Origin: RUG11198 sp036342255
GTDB lineage: Bacteria; Bacillota_I; Bacilli_A; RF39; UBA660
DNA: 64,000 nt
Assembly: GCA_036342255.1 (NCBI GenBank)
Contig: JAZAUS010000004.1
Coordinates: forward strand, 109,495 to 173,494
Direction of reading: 5' to 3'
The translations under genes were made by a program, and so were the position numbers. The notes below the pieces were generated by a model. It saw nothing but the letters and a program-made list of their open reading frames with translations, searched no databases and had not been told where the DNA came from. The stretch's first letter is position 1. Each line of letters begins with the position of its first letter. Positions 23,636 through 33,430 of this stretch are shown here, piece after piece.

Positions 23636-24575
23636 AGTAAAATTAAAAGAAAAAGGATTAAAAGGAAGTATTAAATCAATTATAAAACCTAAATATAAAA
23701 CTATTAAAGCAGTTAAGAATATTGATTTTCAAGTAGAGAAGGGTGAAATGATAGCTTTCATTGGTCCCAATGGAGCAGGAAAAAGTACTACTATTAAGAT
23801 GCTAACAGGTATTCTTCATCCTAATAAAGGATCTATTAAAGTCTTAGATATAGATCCTATTAAAGAAAGAAAAAAACTAGCTTATCAAATAGGTACTGTC
23901 TTTGGCCAAAAAGAACAATTATGGACCCATCTAACACCTTATGATAACTTTAAATTCTTTGGAGCTATCTATGATATACCAGACCCTGTAGTAGAAAAGA
24001 AAATAGAAGAATTAAGAGAATTATTTGAATTAGATGAATTTATCGACACTCCAGTAAGAAACCTAAGTCTAGGTCAAAGAATAAGATGTGAAATAGTAGC
24101 CTCTCTAATTCATGAACCAAAAGTATTATTCTTAGATGAACCTACTATCGGCCTAGACCCAGTAGTAAAAGAAAATATAAGAACACTAATAAAACGAATG
24201 AATAAAGAGTATAAAACAACCGTATTCTTAACAAGCCATGATGTATCTGATATAGAAAAGCTATGCAAAAGAGTAGTTATTATTAATAATGGTACCATCG
24301 TTTTAGATGATTCCATGGAAAACCTTAAATACCATTATCTTAACAAAAAGATAGTTGAAGTAAAAATGAAAGAAATGGTAAATCTAGATGATGAAGAAGG
24401 AATAACTATCCTAAAAGATAAAGGATATAATCTAAAAATAGAAGTAGACACTAAAAAGAAAAGCATAACAGATGCTATAAAGCTATTAAATCCAGATAAT
24501 ATTATAGATATAAACATTTCCAATACACCACTAGAAGAAATAATTAGTAGCATTTATAAAAAAGAGGATAAATAA
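23595..24575 (+). CDS. ABC transporter ATP-binding protein
   Basis: A 326-residue ATPase of an ABC-2 type exporter. Walker A 'GPNGAGKSTT', Q-loop 'VFGQKEQLW', signature 'LSLGQRIRCE', Walker B 'VLFLDEPTIGLD', H-loop 'LTSHD'. A GTG at 23586 is in frame, but AAGGAG at 23580-23585 fits ATG 23595. Its stop overlaps the first permease start (TAATG), and both permeases follow. The three form one export system of unknown cargo, of the type with a pair of DUF990-like permeases. Confidence 0.92.
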   Translation: MNVIEVKHLSKEFKVKLKEKGLKGSIKSIIKPKYKTIKAVKNIDFQVEKGEMIAFIGPNGAGKSTTIKMLTGILHPNKGSIKVLDIDPIKERKKLAYQIGTVFGQKEQLWTHLTPYDNFKFFGAIYDIPDPVVEKKIEELRELFELDEFIDTPVRNLSLGQRIRCEIVASLIHEPKVLFLDEPTIGLDPVVKENIRTLIKRMNKEYKTTVFLTSHDVSDIEKLCKRVVIINNGTIVLDDSMENLKYHYLNKKIVEVKMKEMVNLDDEEGITILKDKGYNLKIEVDTKKKSITDAIKLLNPDNIIDINISNTPLEEIISSIYKKEDK

Positions 24576-25366
24576 TGAAAAAATATCTATATATCTATAA
24601 ATCTGAATTAATGACCAATTTGCAATATAAAATTGATATTATTTTTAGCTTTATAGGCTACTTCATCCATATATTTATTTTCTTAAATCTATGGAAATAT
24701 ATTTATAGTAATCCAGAAGAACTAATAAATGGTTATTCCATGACCCAAATGGTATGGTATGTAATAATAACAGAATTCTTATATACTATACTAGGAGGAA
24801 GAAAACTAGCTAAAAAAATAAGTGATGATGTTAAAGGCGGTAACATAGCCTATAACATAAATAAACCATATAATTATATATTATATTCTTTATCTAACCA
24901 CTTAGGAAGTATTACTATCAAATCAGTATTCTTCTTAGTACTAGGCCTATTAACAGGATACATCTTCTTAGGAAGTATTCCGAACCTAAACATATTACAG
25001 TTTTTAATAGTATTATTATCTTGTGTCTTAGCAACCATTATATCTACACTACTAATAATATTCATAGGCCTATTCTCATTCCATGTAGAAGATTCAAGTC
25101 CATTTTATTGGCTATATAGTAAATTTATACTAGTTCTAGGAACCCTATTCCCAATCGAATTCTTTCCTAAAGTAGTTAGATCAATAGTAACCTATAGCCC
25201 TATCTATGTAGTATCTTATGGACCAGCCAAGTTATTTGTAGATTTCAACTATAATAAATGTATTCCTATCTTTATCTCACAACTAATATATATCTTAATA
25301 TCATACCTACTATGTACAATTATTTATAAGAAAGGAGTGAAAAATCTAAATGTTAACGGAGGCTAA
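24575..25366 (+). CDS. ABC-2 type permease, subunit 1
   Basis: A 263-residue integral membrane protein with about six hydrophobic segments. It resembles the DUF990/ABC2_membrane_6 permeases ('YSMTQMVWYVIITEFLY', 'DVKGGNIAYNINKPYNYILY', 'YSPIYVVSYGPAKLF'). It overlaps the ATPase by one base and the second permease by 17 nt, so all three are translationally coupled. Confidence 0.85.
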   Translation: MKKYLYIYKSELMTNLQYKIDIIFSFIGYFIHIFIFLNLWKYIYSNPEELINGYSMTQMVWYVIITEFLYTILGGRKLAKKISDDVKGGNIAYNINKPYNYILYSLSNHLGSITIKSVFFLVLGLLTGYIFLGSIPNLNILQFLIVLLSCVLATIISTLLIIFIGLFSFHVEDSSPFYWLYSKFILVLGTLFPIEFFPKVVRSIVTYSPIYVVSYGPAKLFVDFNYNKCIPIFISQLIYILISYLLCTIIYKKGVKNLNVNGG

Positions 25367-26144
25367 AAATCAATTAAAAATATCTATACTATCTATTAAA
25401 TATGCCATAATGCGTGAAATGCTTAATAAAGTAACCTTCCTATCTAACATATTCTTTATGATCTTAAATAATGCCAGCTTTATAATTCAATGGATTATAT
25501 TATATTCCATAAAAGATAATGTCGGAGGCTATACTCTAAAACAAGTATATTTATTATGGGGAATAGCAGCCAGTATATATGGTGTTGCTCACTTCTTTTT
25601 CAAAAATGCTTTTTCTCTATCAGAGACTATTAATAATGGTAAATTAGATAGCTATTTAGTACAACCTAAAAATGTCTTATTATCTGCTATTACTACTAAT
25701 GTAGAACCATCAGCACTAGGAGACTTATTATATGGATACATCATGTTATTCCTATCAGGAATAACCATATCAAAATTTATTCTGTTTACAATACTATCTA
25801 TCTTAGGAGGAATATCTATAACAGGTATATCTATCATATTATCTAGCCTAAGTTTCTGGTTTCAAAAAACAGATATGATTACATCAACACATCATAGTTT
25901 AATGACTAGCTTTGCTACCTACCCTGAAGGTATCTTTAAAGGAATAGTCAAAATAATTCTATTTACCATTGTACCAGTAGGAATAGTTAATTATATACCA
26001 ATAAGAATACTAACAGAATTTAATATATACTTATTCTTAATAGTATTCTTAGTAGCAGCCTTACTTACAACATTATCATTTATAATCTTTAACATAGGAT
26101 TAAAAAAATATTCATCAAGTAACTTGATGATAGCTAAAATGTGA
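25350..26144 (+). CDS. ABC-2 type permease, subunit 2
   Basis: A 264-residue permease with about six transmembrane segments, homologous in layout to subunit 1 ('LLWGIAASIYGVAHFFF', 'INNGKLDSYLVQPKNVLLS', 'YPEGIFKGIVKIILFTIVPV'). It ends with TGA, confirming TGA as a stop. The pair of unequal permeases with one ATPase is typical of this exporter class. Confidence 0.85.
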   Translation: MLTEAKNQLKISILSIKYAIMREMLNKVTFLSNIFFMILNNASFIIQWIILYSIKDNVGGYTLKQVYLLWGIAASIYGVAHFFFKNAFSLSETINNGKLDSYLVQPKNVLLSAITTNVEPSALGDLLYGYIMLFLSGITISKFILFTILSILGGISITGISIILSSLSFWFQKTDMITSTHHSLMTSFATYPEGIFKGIVKIILFTIVPVGIVNYIPIRILTEFNIYLFLIVFLVAALLTTLSFIIFNIGLKKYSSSNLMIAKM

Positions 26145-26176
26145 TACTAGCACTAATTTATAAAGGAAGTGATAAT

Positions 26177-26962
26177 ATGAATGAAAGAGAAAGAATTTTA
26201 AGTAAACACTATGAAGATGGAACAAATGAAGAACAAAGATTATCTAAAGATAAAGCCCATAGTGTTGAATATTTAACTACAAAAAAGTATATTGAAAAAT
26301 ACTTAAAAAAAGGAGATAAAATATTAGAAGTAGGAGCAGGTACAGGTGCATATTCCTTACATTATGCTAATTTAGGATATAATGTTAATTCAATAGAATT
26401 CTTAAAAGGAAACCTAAATATATTAAAAAGCAAAATTACTAAAAATATGAATATAACTGCAGAACAAGGTGATGCCCTAGATTTAAGTAGATTTAAAGAT
26501 AACACATTTGATGTAACTCTAGTTCTAGGACCTCTATATCATCTATTCACAGAGCAAGACAAGAGAAAAGCTATTGAAGAAGCTATTAGAGTAACTAAAA
26601 AAGATGGATTAATCTTTTTAGCATATCTAACTAGTGATTCTGCATTTATAAGCTATTGTCTAAAAAAGCATCATCTTCTTGATAAAGATTTATATGACAA
26701 AAACTTTAAATTAAAAGATATACCAGAAGAAGTATTCAGTGAATTTCACATAGAAGAATTTAAGAATATCATGAATAGCTATAATATAGAATATTTACAT
26801 AATGTAGCAACTGATGGTTTAGCAGGAATATTAAGAGAATATGTAAATGATTTAACAGATGAAGAATTCAATGTTTTTCTAAATTATCATTATTCAACCT
26901 GTGAAAGAGAAGATTTACAAGGATATAGCAGTCATATGCTCTATATATGTCGAAAAAAATAA
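26177..26962 (+). CDS. Class I SAM-dependent methyltransferase
   Basis: A 261-residue methyltransferase. The SAM-binding glycine loop is 'ILEVGAGTGAYSLHYANLG', followed by 'GDALDLSRFKDNTFDVTLVLGPLYHL' and 'EAIRVTKKDGLIFLAYL'. Substrate unknown. The frame is open further up to a GTG at 26141, but AAGGAAGTGAT at 26163-26173 selects ATG 26177. The following GNAT has the same type of ribosome-binding site. Confidence 0.88.
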   Translation: MNERERILSKHYEDGTNEEQRLSKDKAHSVEYLTTKKYIEKYLKKGDKILEVGAGTGAYSLHYANLGYNVNSIEFLKGNLNILKSKITKNMNITAEQGDALDLSRFKDNTFDVTLVLGPLYHLFTEQDKRKAIEEAIRVTKKDGLIFLAYLTSDSAFISYCLKKHHLLDKDLYDKNFKLKDIPEEVFSEFHIEEFKNIMNSYNIEYLHNVATDGLAGILREYVNDLTDEEFNVFLNYHYSTCEREDLQGYSSHMLYICRKK

Positions 26963-26981
26963 TTATAAAGGAAGTGATAAA

Positions 26982-27527
26982 ATGAAATATTTTAAAAAAA
27001 TCGAAGGAGAAAGAATTTACTTATCACCACTAAATATAGAAGATGCTGAAACTTATCTTAAGTGGCTATGTGATAGAAGTGTAACTGAAGGAACTCATGG
27101 AGTTCATAAAGTATTTAACATAGAAGCAGAAAAAGAATGGATAGAAAATGAAATGAAAAGGGGAAGATATACTTTTGGTATCGTATTAAAAGAAAATGAC
27201 AAATTAATAGGTAATTGTAGTATCATGAATCCTAATTTTATTGATGGAACAGCAGAACTAGGAATCTTTATAGGTGAAGAACAATATAGAAATAATGGTT
27301 ATGGAAATGAAGCATTAAAGCTATTAATTGATTATGGTTTTAATATCTTAAGATTACATAATATAGACCTACATGTCTATAGCTTTAACAAAAGAGCAAT
27401 TAACTGCTATAAAAAATTAGGTTTTAAAGAATATGGAAGAAGACATGAATGTTACTTCCTAGATGGTAAATATCATGATCAAATATCTATGGAAATATTA
27501 ATAGATGATTATAAAAAGAATAATTGA
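26982..27527 (+). CDS. GNAT family N-acetyltransferase (RimJ/RimL-like)
   Basis: A 181-residue GNAT. It begins with the RimL-type 'ERIYLSPLNIEDAETYLKWL'; the acetyl-CoA motif is 'IGEEQYRNNGYGNEALKLL', and 'LHVYSFNKRAINCYKKLGF' follows. It may acetylate a polyamine, ribosomal protein or antibiotic. AAGGAAGTGAT precedes ATG 26982. It ends in TGA within the terminator stem. Confidence 0.88.
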   Translation: MKYFKKIEGERIYLSPLNIEDAETYLKWLCDRSVTEGTHGVHKVFNIEAEKEWIENEMKRGRYTFGIVLKENDKLIGNCSIMNPNFIDGTAELGIFIGEEQYRNNGYGNEALKLLIDYGFNILRLHNIDLHVYSFNKRAINCYKKLGFKEYGRRHECYFLDGKYHDQISMEILIDDYKKNN

Positions 27528-27550
27528 TAATAAATCAATTATTCTTTTTT
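27519..27550 (+). terminator. Terminator after GNAT gene
   Basis: GAATAATTGAT (27519-27529) with ATCAATTATTC (27534-27544) and a T run. It overlaps the stop codon of the gene. Confidence 0.9.
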
Positions 27551-27610
27551 ATTTTACTAATATTAATAATTATGTTAAAATAACCCCAAAAGGAATAAGT
27601 AGGTGTTAAT

Positions 27611-28345
27611 ATGAATGACAGTATAAATTATTATGAATTATTAGGTGTAAAAAAAGATTCGACACCAGAAGAAATAAAGAAAGCTTATCGTATGCAAGCA
27701 AAAAAATGGCATCCCGATCTAAATAAAGATAAAGATGCTTCTATTATAAGTATGCGCTTAAACGAAGCTAAAGAAGTATTACTAGATCCATTAAAAAGAA
27801 AAGATTATGATAAATACCTAGAAGACTTAACAAACCCAAGTTATAAAAAGATGAAAGAAAAAGAACAAGCTAATAATAAAGAAACCTCTAAAAAGAAAAC
27901 TAATAATACTTATGAACAAAGAACATATACCAAGTGGGAATACTTCTTTACTTATCTAAAATACTATCAAGTATCCAAAATAAGAAAAATATTTGCTTGT
28001 ATATTTGTTATCTTAGAATCTATTATTTGTAGTATCCTACAAATAATAAACTATATACTAGCCTTATTCTTAAGTTATACCATTAACCTAATAGCATACA
28101 TAACATATTTAATATTAGGTTTCTATCTAATAATGCTAGCTTTATCATTTATTACAAATTCAACATCATCACCAAGTACTATAAATGATTGGATACGAAG
28201 TATCCTAATAATTATATCATTATCTATATTAGCACTCATCCCAGATATATTATTAAACATATTAATTAATAAAATACCAATATATCTATCTAATTTAAAC
28301 ATATTTTTATTTAAAAAATCAGTAGGTTATAAAGAAATAAACTAA
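27611..28345 (+). CDS. Membrane-bound J-domain protein
   Basis: A 244-residue protein. The N-terminal J domain (5-70) has 'YYELLGVKKDSTPEEIKKAY', the essential HPD ('WHPDLN') and 'RKDYDKYL'. A charged linker leads to three or four transmembrane segments (about 130-235). It lacks the zinc-finger and substrate domains of DnaJ, so it should recruit DnaK to the membrane. GGTGTTAAT precedes ATG. Confidence 0.85.
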   Translation: MNDSINYYELLGVKKDSTPEEIKKAYRMQAKKWHPDLNKDKDASIISMRLNEAKEVLLDPLKRKDYDKYLEDLTNPSYKKMKEKEQANNKETSKKKTNNTYEQRTYTKWEYFFTYLKYYQVSKIRKIFACIFVILESIICSILQIINYILALFLSYTINLIAYITYLILGFYLIMLALSFITNSTSSPSTINDWIRSILIIISLSILALIPDILLNILINKIPIYLSNLNIFLFKKSVGYKEIN

Positions 28346-28347
28346 AA

Positions 28348-28375
28348 AAAGGCTTATTTATTAAGCCTTTATTAT
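28348..28375. terminator. Bidirectional terminator between convergent genes
   Basis: AAGGCTTA and TAAGCCTT around a 5-nt loop, with A and T runs on either side. It includes the stop codon of the minus-strand gene. Confidence 0.85.
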
Positions 28376-29467
28376 TTTGGAAATATCAGCATGTTGTAAA
28401 TCCCATACCAAACCAGCAATTGTAAACAAGAAGTCATTATTTATTAAACTAACATGACTCTTTTTAATTCTATCAATATAATCATTTACACTACCAAGAT
28501 CTCTAACAGATTGTTTACCAAATTCACATATACCAGTTATATTACCTTTATTATCAATTTTAATACCTTCTAATCCTTCCATCTTACTATTACATGAAAC
28601 AATTCTCTTTAAATGATCACCATTTTTTTCATATATTCTAATTCTTGAACCAATATGTTCAGACGAACTAGCAACAACTAAATATTCCTTACCTTTATTA
28701 TCTTTATAAATAGAAAGTCCTTGAATATTAGAAGCTATATCATTAGATATTACTCTTGTATTTGATTTAATCATACCATTTTCAAACGAATATGTAATTT
28801 CTTTTAACGTACCTACAGAACTATAAGTTGCCGTATATACTTTTCCATCATAGCAATACAAAGTAGCTTCACTTTCCCCAGTATTAATATCATTTTTAAT
28901 TTTATATTTAGCATATTTCTCATCAGAAAAATCTATAGTTTTCTCATTACCAAAATCTTTTTGCAAATCTTTTAAATTATATGTTTCAATTTTACCACCA
29001 GATTTAGTAACAAATAATATTCCATTTTTATCAACAGACATCCCCCCAACATGAGATTTATTATCTAATATTATTACATTTGATAAATTCCCAGTATTAT
29101 TGTCATAAATATATATACGAGATTTTTCACCAGCTTTAGAATAACCAGTAATTAATACTTTATCACCATAAGTAGTATATCCCTGAGCAGTATAACCATC
29201 TTTCTTTAATTGATTATAATCTATTCCAGCTGGTGATTTAGAGCTATTAAGTGTAACACTAGAATTTAAATCTAATGTTTCAGTACCATTAGAACTATTA
29301 GATAAATTCATATTTTCAACATTATTTGAATTATTTATATTATAGTTACTAACATTACTAATAGAATTAGCTTCATTAACATGAAATTTAGTATCACTTA
29401 CATTTGTATTAATCTTATTTATATTACCCAAAGAAAAGCCCTTAGCCCCATTTATTGAAAAACTCAT
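28361..29467 (-). CDS. Asn/Ser-rich protein with propeller-like C-terminal domain
   Basis: A 368-residue protein. The first 85 residues are low-complexity, rich in Asn and Ser. The rest has repeated strands such as 'KVLITGYSKAGEKSRIYIYDN', 'GKVYTATYSSVGTLKEITYSF' and 'LVVASSSEHIGSRIRIYEK', which suggest a beta-propeller or esterase-like repeat fold. No signal peptide is seen. It is the last gene of a minus-strand operon after a transglycosylase-like gene, so an envelope role or export by a non-Sec route is possible; that is inference. Confidence 0.6.
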   Translation of the reverse strand: MSFSINGAKGFSLGNINKINTNVSDTKFHVNEANSISNVSNYNINNSNNVENMNLSNSSNGTETLDLNSSVTLNSSKSPAGIDYNQLKKDGYTAQGYTTYGDKVLITGYSKAGEKSRIYIYDNNTGNLSNVIILDNKSHVGGMSVDKNGILFVTKSGGKIETYNLKDLQKDFGNEKTIDFSDEKYAKYKIKNDINTGESEATLYCYDGKVYTATYSSVGTLKEITYSFENGMIKSNTRVISNDIASNIQGLSIYKDNKGKEYLVVASSSEHIGSRIRIYEKNGDHLKRIVSCNSKMEGLEGIKIDNKGNITGICEFGKQSVRDLGSVNDYIDRIKKSHVSLINNDFLFTIAGLVWDLQHADISKIIKA

Positions 29468-29507
29468 ATCTTAAATACACCTCCTAAATAATAAAATAAG
29501 TAATAAT

Positions 29508-30797
29508 CTACATTGATTTAGTTATCTTATTATGTGATATAGCCTTTACAGGAAATACAACTAATTTCTTACCATCAAAAACTCTAGTAACATAAGCACT
29601 ATTATCATTACATAATGCAGATATCATATCTGCATAAGCATATATCTTCTTATAATAATCATCATCACCATTATTAGTAACATCTAGATGATTTTTCCAT
29701 TCATCACCATATTCAAGTGCCATATAAACAATAGGCCCTTTATTTTCTCTTGCCTTAACATAAGCTTGAAAATCACTTTTAGCTATCTTATCAGTTGCAC
29801 CATTCTTATATGCCTGTTCCGCATAATTAGCATCAATCATAGCTCTTGCCTGAATAGAACCTTCAACTGTCTCTATATTAATAGTATTTTCTTTACCATA
29901 CTTTTCTATTATATCACCAGACTTAGGCCTTTTATTAAACTCTTCATTATCTATAGTATCCTCAGCATTAGGAGCAATTAACCATTTTTCTTCATACTTA
30001 CCAGTTTCAAAATTATATGCTCTAATACTAGTATTAACCCAAACTGCTTTCTCTAATTGAGCAACACCTATTGCAGGAGTATCCAATTCTAATTTATGCA
30101 CGCCATCAAGCTCTTGAGCCAAAGTAGCAAGTAACAATCTATAATCTTCACCATATATTTCACCATATTTTTTACATAATTCAAGATACTGCATAGCATT
30201 TTCAGCACTTTCATTACTAATATTAGTATATTCTTCATAATAAAAATTTAAAGTATTATCATCATTATGAGAATCTTCAGTAATTTTTTTCCCACTATCA
30301 TTACTTGCTACATAATCATCATCGTTATTATTATCGTTACCACGATTTTTATTTCTAATTGCATCAACAATTCCTAAAGCCACAACAAGAGCCATAACAG
30401 CAGCAGTAGCCCTTATAGCAATCTTTTTAAATTCTTTTCTTTCCTCTTTATCTTTTTCTTCTTCCCATTTAATTCTATCAATTTTAGAACGATTAACTTT
30501 TATATTACCATTCTTTTTTTTCTTATCTTTAAGAATTTCAATTTTTTTTCCACGATTCTCAATAGCTTCTTTGACCTCATATGTTTCCTTTTTATTTAAT
30601 TCATCAAAACATTTATAAGGAACAATACTAGATTCCATCTGTTTAATCTTTAAAAAAGTATTATCAGATATATTATTTCTACTTACACCATTTCTTATCA
30701 TTTTAGTAAATACAGTATCAGGAATAACATATACTTCACTCTTATCTTCTTTATTTATAGCCAAATACTGACCATTAACTCTACTTATCTTATACAT
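29508..30797 (-). CDS. Membrane-anchored lytic transglycosylase-like protein
   Basis: A 429-residue protein. A basic cytoplasmic part (1-125) is followed by a transmembrane helix ('AIRATAAVMALVVALGIVDAI', about 128-148), an acidic linker, and an SLT-like domain: 'YRLLLATLAQELDG' with the candidate catalytic Glu, then 'PAIGVAQLEKAVW'. This would cut peptidoglycan, with the domain outside. The SLT match is partial, so enzymatic activity is uncertain. GGAGGATTGG on the minus strand selects ATG at 30797, overlapping the DUF1292 gene by 8 nt. Confidence 0.68.
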   Translation of the reverse strand: MYKISRVNGQYLAINKEDKSEVYVIPDTVFTKMIRNGVSRNNISDNTFLKIKQMESSIVPYKCFDELNKKETYEVKEAIENRGKKIEILKDKKKKNGNIKVNRSKIDRIKWEEEKDKEERKEFKKIAIRATAAVMALVVALGIVDAIRNKNRGNDNNNDDDYVASNDSGKKITEDSHNDDNTLNFYYEEYTNISNESAENAMQYLELCKKYGEIYGEDYRLLLATLAQELDGVHKLELDTPAIGVAQLEKAVWVNTSIRAYNFETGKYEEKWLIAPNAEDTIDNEEFNKRPKSGDIIEKYGKENTINIETVEGSIQARAMIDANYAEQAYKNGATDKIAKSDFQAYVKARENKGPIVYMALEYGDEWKNHLDVTNNGDDDYYKKIYAYADMISALCNDNSAYVTRVFDGKKLVVFPVKAISHNKITKSM

Positions 30798-31017
30798 TTG
30801 TACCAATCCTCCTATTAATCTCCCTATCAACAATATCAAAATCTTGATCATTAGTAATAGGAGATATTATCAACTTATCACCATCAATATCGTAATATGT
30901 AGCCAATACATCATCATCTTGATCCATAAAAACAATAAAATTCTTATTATTTTCATAGAAAGTAAACAAAATATTACATTTAAATACTTCATCATCAATA
31001 GTATGCAACTCTATCAT
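30790..31017 (-). CDS. DUF1292 family protein
   Basis: A 75-residue acidic protein matching DUF1292 (YrzB-like): 'MIELHTIDDEVFKCNILFTF', 'NFIVFMDQDDDVLATYYD' and 'PITNDQDFDIVDREIN'. Function unknown in the family. First gene of the three-gene minus operon, with AGGTAG just before ATG. Confidence 0.8.
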   Translation of the reverse strand: MIELHTIDDEVFKCNILFTFYENNKNFIVFMDQDDDVLATYYDIDGDKLIISPITNDQDFDIVDREINRRIGTNV

Positions 31018-31198
31018 AAACTACCTCCATATCATATCTATACATATATTTAACCACACTTTACAAAACTTATCAATTAAATAAACTAAATTTTACATAA
31101 AAGAATACCCTTTTATGGCAATATAATCAATATAAAAAATAAATGATTAAATATAATTAAAATATGTTATAATAAATATACAATAGAGGAGTGATATT
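31018..31198. promoter_or_regulatory. Divergent promoter region
   Basis: About 180 AT-rich bases between divergent genes. A plus-strand -10 TATAAT is at 31168-31173, and GAGGAG (31186-31191) precedes the plus-strand gene. No clear operator is seen. Confidence 0.5.
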
Positions 31199-33331
31199 AT
31201 GGATAATCAAAAAGAATGGTTAGATATGATAATGAAACTATATCCTAAACTTCATTTAGATAATAGAGTAGAAAAAAGATCTAATAATAATGATAAAAAA
31301 AGGCAAAAAGTAATAAACTGGCTAAATAAAATAGAAGAAGTACATGATAAAGTTGCTGAAAAACATGATGATCACCTAGAACAACTATATAAAGCTATGT
31401 ATTATCAACATTATATTATTAAAGAAGAAAACATTCCAGAAAATTATTATGATAACCAAAAGAGATTAGCTAGAGAAAGAGGTTTTGGAGCTATAGAAAT
31501 GACTCCTGAAATAAAACATAGTTTAGCTATGGAAATAATAAATAATCAAAAAGAATCTTTAGATAAATGGATTGAATATTTTTTATATGATGAAGAATCT
31601 AAAAGTTATCCTATGTGGGAAAAATTTTGGGTTTTTCAAGGTTTACAAAAATTAGGAAAGTATGATAAAGAAACAGGAAAATTCAGTAAAAGAAAAAAAA
31701 CAACTATATATCCCTTTCCACCAGTTGAAAAAGAAGCTATTTTTACCACTCTTAATCTAATGGAAGAATTTCTAAAAGATAGAACAAGTCCTGAAGAAAT
31801 AAGAGAAGCCCTATCTGTAGGAAACTTTAAAAGATTATATGAATTTTCTTTACAACAAATACTTGAAAAGGGTAATAGAGAAATAACAAGTGATGAAGGA
31901 ATTTGGATAAAATATAATCAAGGAAGTGACTATCATAAACTAAGAAATTCATTACAAGAACATTATACAGGTTGGTGTACAGCAGCAGGAGAAAACTTTG
32001 CCAAAGGCCAACTATCACGTGGAGATTTTTACGTATATTACAGTAAAGATAAAAATGGAGAATACAAAGTTCCTAGAATAGCCATCAGAATGAATGGCAA
32101 AAATGAAATTGGTGAAATTAGAGGAATAGCAAAAGATCAAAATATTGAATCTGAAATGATGCCAATTTTAAGCAAAAAATTAGAAGAATTTCCTGATAGA
32201 GATAAATATTACAAAAAAGAAAGTGATATGAAAACTCTTACCCAAATAGAATATAAAACAGATCATAACATAGATCTAACAGAAGAAGAAGTACTATTCT
32301 TACACGAAATAAATTCAAAAATAGAAGGCTTTGGTTGGAAAAAAGATCCAAGAATCGAAGAAATAAAAAAGAAAAGAATTAATCAACCAAAAGATATAAT
32401 TATTTTAAAGAAACATTTAGCTAAAGAGTATAAACTAGATGAATATGTTGAAAAATATAATTGTTCTTATGAAGAAATAGGAATTGCAAAATATGAAAAT
32501 TATGATAGTAGTAAACACAAAATATGGATAGGAGACTTAAATATATATGATAGAGAAAATAACCAAAATATAATTTTACCTAAAGTAATAAAAGGAAATA
32601 TAAGTATAGATTGGTTAAAAACTGCCGAAGGCATTACTTTACCAGAAATAATAGATGGTAATCTTTCTTTAAAATCTTTAGAAACAACCAAAGGACTAAA
32701 ACTACCAACAGAAATAAATTCTTTATATCTAAATAGTATTAAAACAATAGACGAACTAGAATTACCAAAAATAATAAAAGGAGATTTAGATTTAGGAAGT
32801 TTAATATCACCAAAAGGATTAAATCTACCAGAAAAAATAGGAGGAGATTTAAATCTTAGCTCTTTAAAAACAATAAGAGGATTAACATTACCAGAAGAAG
32901 TAGGAGGAACATTAAACTTACTTAGCATAGAAAAAGAAGACAATATAATATTACCAAAAGAAGTAGGTAAAAATTTATATTTACATAATTTAGTAATGGT
33001 AGGAAATCAAATAGTCTTTCCAAAAAGAGTAGGAGGAGAAATAAATCTACAATGGTTTATTCCTAAAGAAAATCAACAAATAATCTTTCCAGAAGAAGTA
33101 GGAGGAAACTTACTTATTAAAAATATGAAAGTTGAAAATGATATAGTACTTCCTAAAAAAATAAAAGGTATGATTAATATTGAAAATGAACTCTATTATA
33201 AAACTTATTTAATAAAAAAAATGAGAAAAATAAGAAAGGAAAATAAAAAATCAGACCTAGATAAATTACTAGATAAACTACTAGCAAGCATTGATGAAAT
33301 GAATACAAAAACATCTTCTAGAGGAAGATAA
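31199..33331 (+). CDS. Large cytoplasmic protein with 'WCTA' module and leucine-rich-like repeats
   Basis: A 710-residue protein without signal or membrane segments. Residues 1-230 are charged helices. Around residue 260 is a distinctive block, 'HYTGWCTAAGENFAKGQLS' then 'GDFYVYYSKD' and 'PRIAIRMNGKNEIGEIRGI', which looks like a conserved enzymatic or binding module resembling phage/mobile-element PcfJ-like proteins. From about residue 445 to 685 there are some nine repeats of about 21 residues with consensus 'GLxLPexIGGdLxLxSLkT', forming a solenoid. I do not recognise a characterised family. A binding or effector role is inferred only from the solenoid. Confidence 0.6.
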   Translation: MDNQKEWLDMIMKLYPKLHLDNRVEKRSNNNDKKRQKVINWLNKIEEVHDKVAEKHDDHLEQLYKAMYYQHYIIKEENIPENYYDNQKRLARERGFGAIEMTPEIKHSLAMEIINNQKESLDKWIEYFLYDEESKSYPMWEKFWVFQGLQKLGKYDKETGKFSKRKKTTIYPFPPVEKEAIFTTLNLMEEFLKDRTSPEEIREALSVGNFKRLYEFSLQQILEKGNREITSDEGIWIKYNQGSDYHKLRNSLQEHYTGWCTAAGENFAKGQLSRGDFYVYYSKDKNGEYKVPRIAIRMNGKNEIGEIRGIAKDQNIESEMMPILSKKLEEFPDRDKYYKKESDMKTLTQIEYKTDHNIDLTEEEVLFLHEINSKIEGFGWKKDPRIEEIKKKRINQPKDIIILKKHLAKEYKLDEYVEKYNCSYEEIGIAKYENYDSSKHKIWIGDLNIYDRENNQNIILPKVIKGNISIDWLKTAEGITLPEIIDGNLSLKSLETTKGLKLPTEINSLYLNSIKTIDELELPKIIKGDLDLGSLISPKGLNLPEKIGGDLNLSSLKTIRGLTLPEEVGGTLNLLSIEKEDNIILPKEVGKNLYLHNLVMVGNQIVFPKRVGGEINLQWFIPKENQQIIFPEEVGGNLLIKNMKVENDIVLPKKIKGMINIENELYYKTYLIKKMRKIRKENKKSDLDKLLDKLLASIDEMNTKTSSRGR

Positions 33332-33340
33332 TAAAAAACT

Positions 33341-33368
33341 AAAAGCATCTATTAATTAGATGCTTTTT
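33341..33368 (+). terminator. Terminator after repeat-protein gene
   Basis: AAAAGCATCTA (33341-33351) pairs with TAGATGCTTTT (33357-33367). Confidence 0.9.
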
Positions 33369-33379
33369 AATAATTAAAT

Positions 33380-33397
33380 AAATAACAAATGTTATTT
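33380..33397. promoter_or_regulatory. TetR operator 1
   Basis: Inverted repeat AAATAACAAATGTTATTT just upstream of the -35 box. An identical copy lies at 33431-33448. Confidence 0.85.
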
Positions 33398-33402
33398 TAT
33401 AC

Positions 33403-33430
33403 TTGACAAATAATTAAAAATATGTATAAT
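33403..33430 (+). promoter_or_regulatory. Promoter of the TetR operon
   Basis: TTGACA (33403-33408), 16-nt spacer, TATAAT (33425-33430). Both operators flank it. Confidence 0.88.

Noticed and set aside
29688..29981. Plus-strand frame within the transglycosylase-like gene
   Set aside because: It is a shadow; composition is hydrophobic noise and no ribosome-binding site is present.
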